In this document: positions 59,623-64,000 of the stretch, in pieces
Numbering within the stretch: the stretch's first letter is position 1
Layout of the letters: every line of letters starts with the position of its first letter
From: Tyto alba
Taxonomy: Eukaryota; Chordata; Aves; Strigiformes; Tytonidae
Direction: 5' to 3'
Assembly: GCF_018691265.1 (NCBI RefSeq)
Contig: NW_024881301.1
Coordinates: 14,940,752-15,004,751 of the forward strand
Length of the DNA stretch: 64,000 bases
The notes under the pieces: model-generated
What the model was told of the DNA's origin: nothing
The model's input: only the letters and a program-made list of their open reading frames with translations
The model's database searches: none
Position numbers and translations under genes: made by a program

Positions 59623-62600
59623 ATCTTAAGCTGCTTTGCATGTGTTTAACATGTCTGTCTCTGGAACTCCTGTGTCGTTCATTTGTAGTAGCTCTGATGT
59701 GACTAGCAGAGATCTACTGCATTCTGGCTGTGGGGCTCCACTTGGTCTGGGAGCCTGTGATTTATAGTTGCAGTGATTTGAAATACTCCTGGGCACAACT
59801 CTTGGTAGCTCTAGGTAGCCTGGTAACTTTTAATGGTAAATATCTATCACATGTAGGTGTCTCTAGAGTAAGCAGTAGCTGAGCGTGGTTTTCTGAGCAA
59901 GGTTGAAAGTTTTGCTTGGAGCAACTGAATTTATTTCTTGGATCTATCTTTTAGTTCTTTTCAGTGAAATTTAGTATTTTATATTTTAAGATGCTCTAAG
60001 GGGAGCTTAGATTTTCTTTCAGGTAACAAATGAATCTTTTGCTATTATTCTGATAAAGCTATTGAAATGACAGTAGAAGTGTGGGTAGCTAAATTGTGAG
60101 TCAAGAGGTATATTTGAAATGATATTTGATATCATCATTGGACATTTCATGCAGAAGTTTCCTTGTCTTTAAAAAATTTTCCACATTGCCTAATTTAATA
60201 CACTAGAAGTTTTAATAGTACTGAATTGGTAAATGACATTCAAAAAGGAGTTGAAAATTAAATCCTTTCTATCAAGGAAGTGATAATTTCAGGCTTTAAA
60301 GATAAAAGTTTAATGTTATAATCACAGGAAAATGACCTAAGAGTTCATATGTAATGTTATATAAGCAAAGTTTTTGATTGTTCTGCACAAAATAATATCT
60401 ATTCTAGTTAAACTGATTATGGGCTCTATTACTCAAATAATTTCCTAGCTTTATGAGTTTCTTACAGTATTTTAGGAACCTTCCATGGTCTTGAGATGGG
60501 TGGGATTCTTGGTTCTTAGTAAAAACCTGAAGGTTTTTATATTTTTTGTCTGCTGTCACGCCAGCAGTTCTGAAGTCCCATCATTAATCACTACCATGTT
60601 GGTTAATTTTATATATATGTCTCACAGATATTGTAATGTACATTTCAAGCTGTATACTTTTGAACAAATTATTTTAAACAATTTATTATTAGTGTAGCAT
60701 TGCCCAGTTACTTCACAGTCACATACTGATGGGTCTATTTTAATGTTTGTCTGTAAGCAAAGCAGAAAGGAAGTATTGTATCCTTAGTTATCCTGAAGTG
60801 AGATGCAGAGAGATTAAGTGACCTTCCAAGACTGGAGGTAGCTGTCATGTCAGACTAATGCCTTTGCTAAACAAAATCCTCCCTCCAATATTTTCCTGAG
60901 CTGTGAAACAGGAGCAAGAATGACCCACACAGATCCAATCTCTTACTGATGTATTTTAAACCAGAGGAACTATCTCTAAAATGTGGAATTACATTCAGGA
61001 CACTAAATCATGCCATCTGTTCAGGAATAGGCTCCAACATCTGATCCTTGCTTCTTCAAGAGTTCGGTTCAAGACTGACATTTTTAGCAAGATGTTGCTC
61101 ACAGTGTCTAGGAAGAATCAGCAGCTGAACCTACATCGCTTTTGTAGGAAAATAAGTTGGAACAGGATGGACCAATAAAGTATTCATTAGTAAAAAGGAG
61201 TAGGTTATGATGTTTTATGCCTATGACAGTTACCCACATGAATATTTCATTAACACATTTTTACAGCTATCACAGAGATTATAGGTAGCTGTTGATTAGA
61301 CCTCCTGCAACACAGTGATTATGTTTCTAAAGCAGCAAGGATATCTTATGCCTGTGGTGGGCAATCACTATTTCTGATTTTTATCAGCTTTCAAGAGTAA
61401 TCAAGTGACAGTTACCAAGTCCTGTAGCTGCCTTGCTGACTCAGAGTTGCCTTCTATATATTTTAATTATGTTATGATCCTGCTTGCTTCCTAGGGTGCC
61501 AAAAAACCTTTTACTGAGTATTCAATGCCTGTTTTATTAGGTATGTCAGTTCAGTTTAAGTAGTCAGACACAAACACCTTTCACTTACATGCACACCAAC
61601 GGGTAGTAAAAGCCTTAATGAGCATAGATTTTAAAGTGTAGTCAATAATGAGTGTAGAGTGCAAGAAAGGGCATAAAACTTTGCAGTAGTTAAGATTATT
61701 TTTACTCTGGGAATGTTTTCATTTCAGAAGTTCAAAAATGCTTTTAAATTGACTTTTTTTTTGGTGTGGATTTAACTTTAATGTAGTGTTACATTTTTAA
61801 GTAGGTATAGAGGCGGTGGGCAGAAATGACATCTGAAGATGAAAATAAAAAGTAAATACCAATTATTTCTGCTTTATACCAGTCATAAAAATATAGCATA
61901 GCAGATGCTTCCATGACATCTTTTAAAAGTTGGGTGTTTATTGTGTGCATATGTTCAACATCGAACATAATTCATTTTTCTCTGTTCATCTCAAATTAAA
62001 GGAAAAACCAAGCATCAGCAACTCTACAATGACAACAACAAGCCCTACAAAATGCGAGGAAATGCAGAACGAGGTGAAACAAGAAAAGCAAGAGTGATAA
62101 GTATGAAAGAGATGTGGTAGGTTAAAAAAAGTAGAGACAAGAATAAAAAGCCACACAAAATAAATGAAGGAAAATTTAAAACATTGACTCAGGAAATAAA
62201 TTTTAAAATAAAAGAAAATCTTAAATGTGGCTCACTCAGCTCTGTTGTGATGGGAACAGAGCTGCTAAAGGATGACATTGCCTAAGACAGGTAACTGATA
62301 TTTACATTTATTTCTCCCTATGCTGTCAGGAAGGAGTTGTTCATAACTTTCTTTCTCATGTTATTAGAATGGTTTGATCCTGAAATGATGGGGATTTGCA
62401 CAAGAGAGAAAAAATAGTTTGATAAAATTTTGTCTGTATGGGCAGAGGGGAAAACCATTTGAGCACTGCTACACAGTTTGAAATATCCATCACCTCTGGA
62501 TTCAGGATGCTCATTCCCCTCCTGTAAAAGTGACCTTTCAAGTGTCGCTGCATCCCTGAAATTTATGACTAAAAGGTGACATGTAAGAGTAGTACAGAGC

Positions 62601-64000
62601 CACAGAAACAGGCCATACACCAGTGTTTTATCATATCTGAGCTGCATGGATTGGCGTGATGCAGAAGTATGAGAGCTGGTGTTAAAAATCTGGCTATAAA
62701 GCTAGAAAGAGTGCAAGTGCTTCAGTGATGGGACACAGACTGTGTACAGCACTGTACTGATGAGGTAGTTGTTCTAGAGGTGATGCCTGGGGCCAACCTA
62801 ATATCTCCATACCACTGCTCAGTGATGTGTAATGCCCCTGGTTTTCTAGGTAGGGAGAAGAAACTGGTCCTGTATTGTGTTTTATGGCAAGAATGACTCT
62901 CATGGACAGTTATTCCTGTGATCTAGCAATTCTCAGTGGCCATAAATCTCCTCCAACAGTGTTAGGAGCTTGCACAAGTACCTGGACACTGGTCCAGTTC
63001 CCAGTTGCTTCAGCCTCTCAGAAGCGTGAGTTCAGGTCTTTTTAGCATAACTTAGCTTTTTGTCTTAATATAGAATTTCTTTCACTACTCTTGCTGCTAG
63101 GTCCTTGCAAGAATGTCTCAGCTAGCCATAAAAAGAGAATGGAACATATGGAATGAAGGTTTTTTTACTGATTTTGATGGGCAGTTCACAACAGCCCATT
63201 TTGCTATTTACTTCTCAACAGGATGAAGGCAAAGATGTGTGGGTGGATGGTAGTCAAGACTGTGGGCTTATCAGATTGGCAGACTGCAGTATGGTGCAGT
63301 GCAACTTCAAATTGCCTTGGATGAGCTTGTCCATATACCCAGGTTTTAGCCATGGCAGTGTGGGGGGGACAGAGTGTCAGCTACTTTTCTTCCCAGGAAA
63401 GTTCAGTAGAACATGGTTCACTGAGCTGGTGCAGGTGGAGCATTGCAGCTGGACTGTGTTTACATCCAGACTGGTCTGGGAAGTTTTATGCTGCACTGGC
63501 AAGTAAACACACATTATAGGAAACAGAATATCAGTAATAAGACTCACTCAGTGAAATAGTAGCAGGAAGATTCAGGTTAAAAAGATGGATTTCACTTGAT
63601 CCAAGACTTTACCTGAGTGGTCTGTTCGATCCCCAGTTAATAAGCTTCAACAAAAACAAGTGGCACAACTGTCATACTGTTCGGTAGCCCGGCAAGGACT
63701 AATGACTGAATGTGTCTTGAATGCAGGGTTACCCACATTCCATTTTGCATATTGGATTGTCCCTTCTGAAATAAGGTTGATGGAGCTTGGAGGATGCAGA
63801 GAATGATGCTGACAGACTTGGGATTTACTCTGTGAAGAACTAAAAGGGCTTTAGCCTGCTCTGGGTTGTCAGTCTTGTGACCGTATGTAGCAATAAATGA
63901 ATGTAAGAACAATGGAAAGGAAAGAGGGACTAATTCATGCTATTCAGCAGAGGCCTTGAACAAATACTGTGATACTGAAGTTGCTCTACTGCATTCACCC
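59623..64000. other. Gene-free AT-rich DNA
   Basis: No gene recognised to the end of the window. A phrase near 60800 (GATGCAGAGAGATTAAGTGACC) recalls MIR-like SINE text but has no supporting flank. The 117-codon frame at 63153-63506 and the 109-codon frame at 62318-62647 show no recognisable domain. Confidence 0.5.

Noticed and set aside
1..64000. CRISPR arrays, operons, ribosome binding sites, prophage or other bacterial features
   Set aside because: No spaced identical repeats, no dense coding, no operon layout; base composition and repeats indicate vertebrate nuclear DNA.

Overview
This 64 kb window looks like non-coding nuclear DNA of a bird. It is AT-rich, and no open reading frame exceeds about 165 codons. 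I recognise no cellular protein-coding gene, rRNA or tRNA. The identifiable repeats are CR1 LINE fragments (the dominant avian retrotransposon) and solo endogenous-retrovirus LTRs, several starting TGTCCTGG and flanked by 5-bp target duplications, a style common in songbirds. Bird is well supported; passerine is only a suggestion. The window is probably intergenic or deep intronic.

Layout. 1-6 kb: AT-rich sequence with a likely old CR1/L3 relic (about 2.27-2.56 kb), a (TA)n tract (1.77 kb) and an eroded tandem array of about 20-bp units (4.9-5.17 kb). 6.1-6.65 kb: a minus-strand coding-like block next to a 30-nt poly(T). 10.2-10.96 kb: CR1 3' end, plus strand. 17.9-18.2 kb: CR1 3' end, minus strand. 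21.3-21.65 kb: a non-CR1 LINE relic with a WNSLP motif. 31.8-32.15 kb: CR1, minus strand. 33.09-34.16 kb: an intact-looking 1,073-bp solo LTR. 36.3-37.4 kb: a likely processed pseudogene (minus strand, 41-nt poly(A), polyadenylation signal) split by a plus-strand LTR. 38.5-40.03 kb: the longest CR1 copy, with a broken reverse transcriptase, next to an older CR1 of opposite orientation (40.35-41.08 kb). 41.27-41.68 kb: a GC-rich island. 43.04-43.52 kb: a 481-bp solo LTR, minus strand. 46.2-47.2 kb: ATCT-type microsatellites. 47.4-47.83 kb: an old CR1, followed at once by a candidate LTR (47.89-48.79 kb). 59.04-59.62 kb: a solo LTR, minus strand.

The genes do not work together as a pathway here. 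What the sequence records is layered retrotransposition: very old CR1/L3/L2-like relics, then younger CR1 3' ends, then LTR insertions with intact target duplications. I did not find a convincing novel biological system. The most useful leads are the split processed pseudogene, the coding-like block at 6.2-6.6 kb, the eroded 20-bp array, and the LTRs carrying promoter-like motifs. All family names come from reading the sequence and general knowledge of these families; no database search was run.
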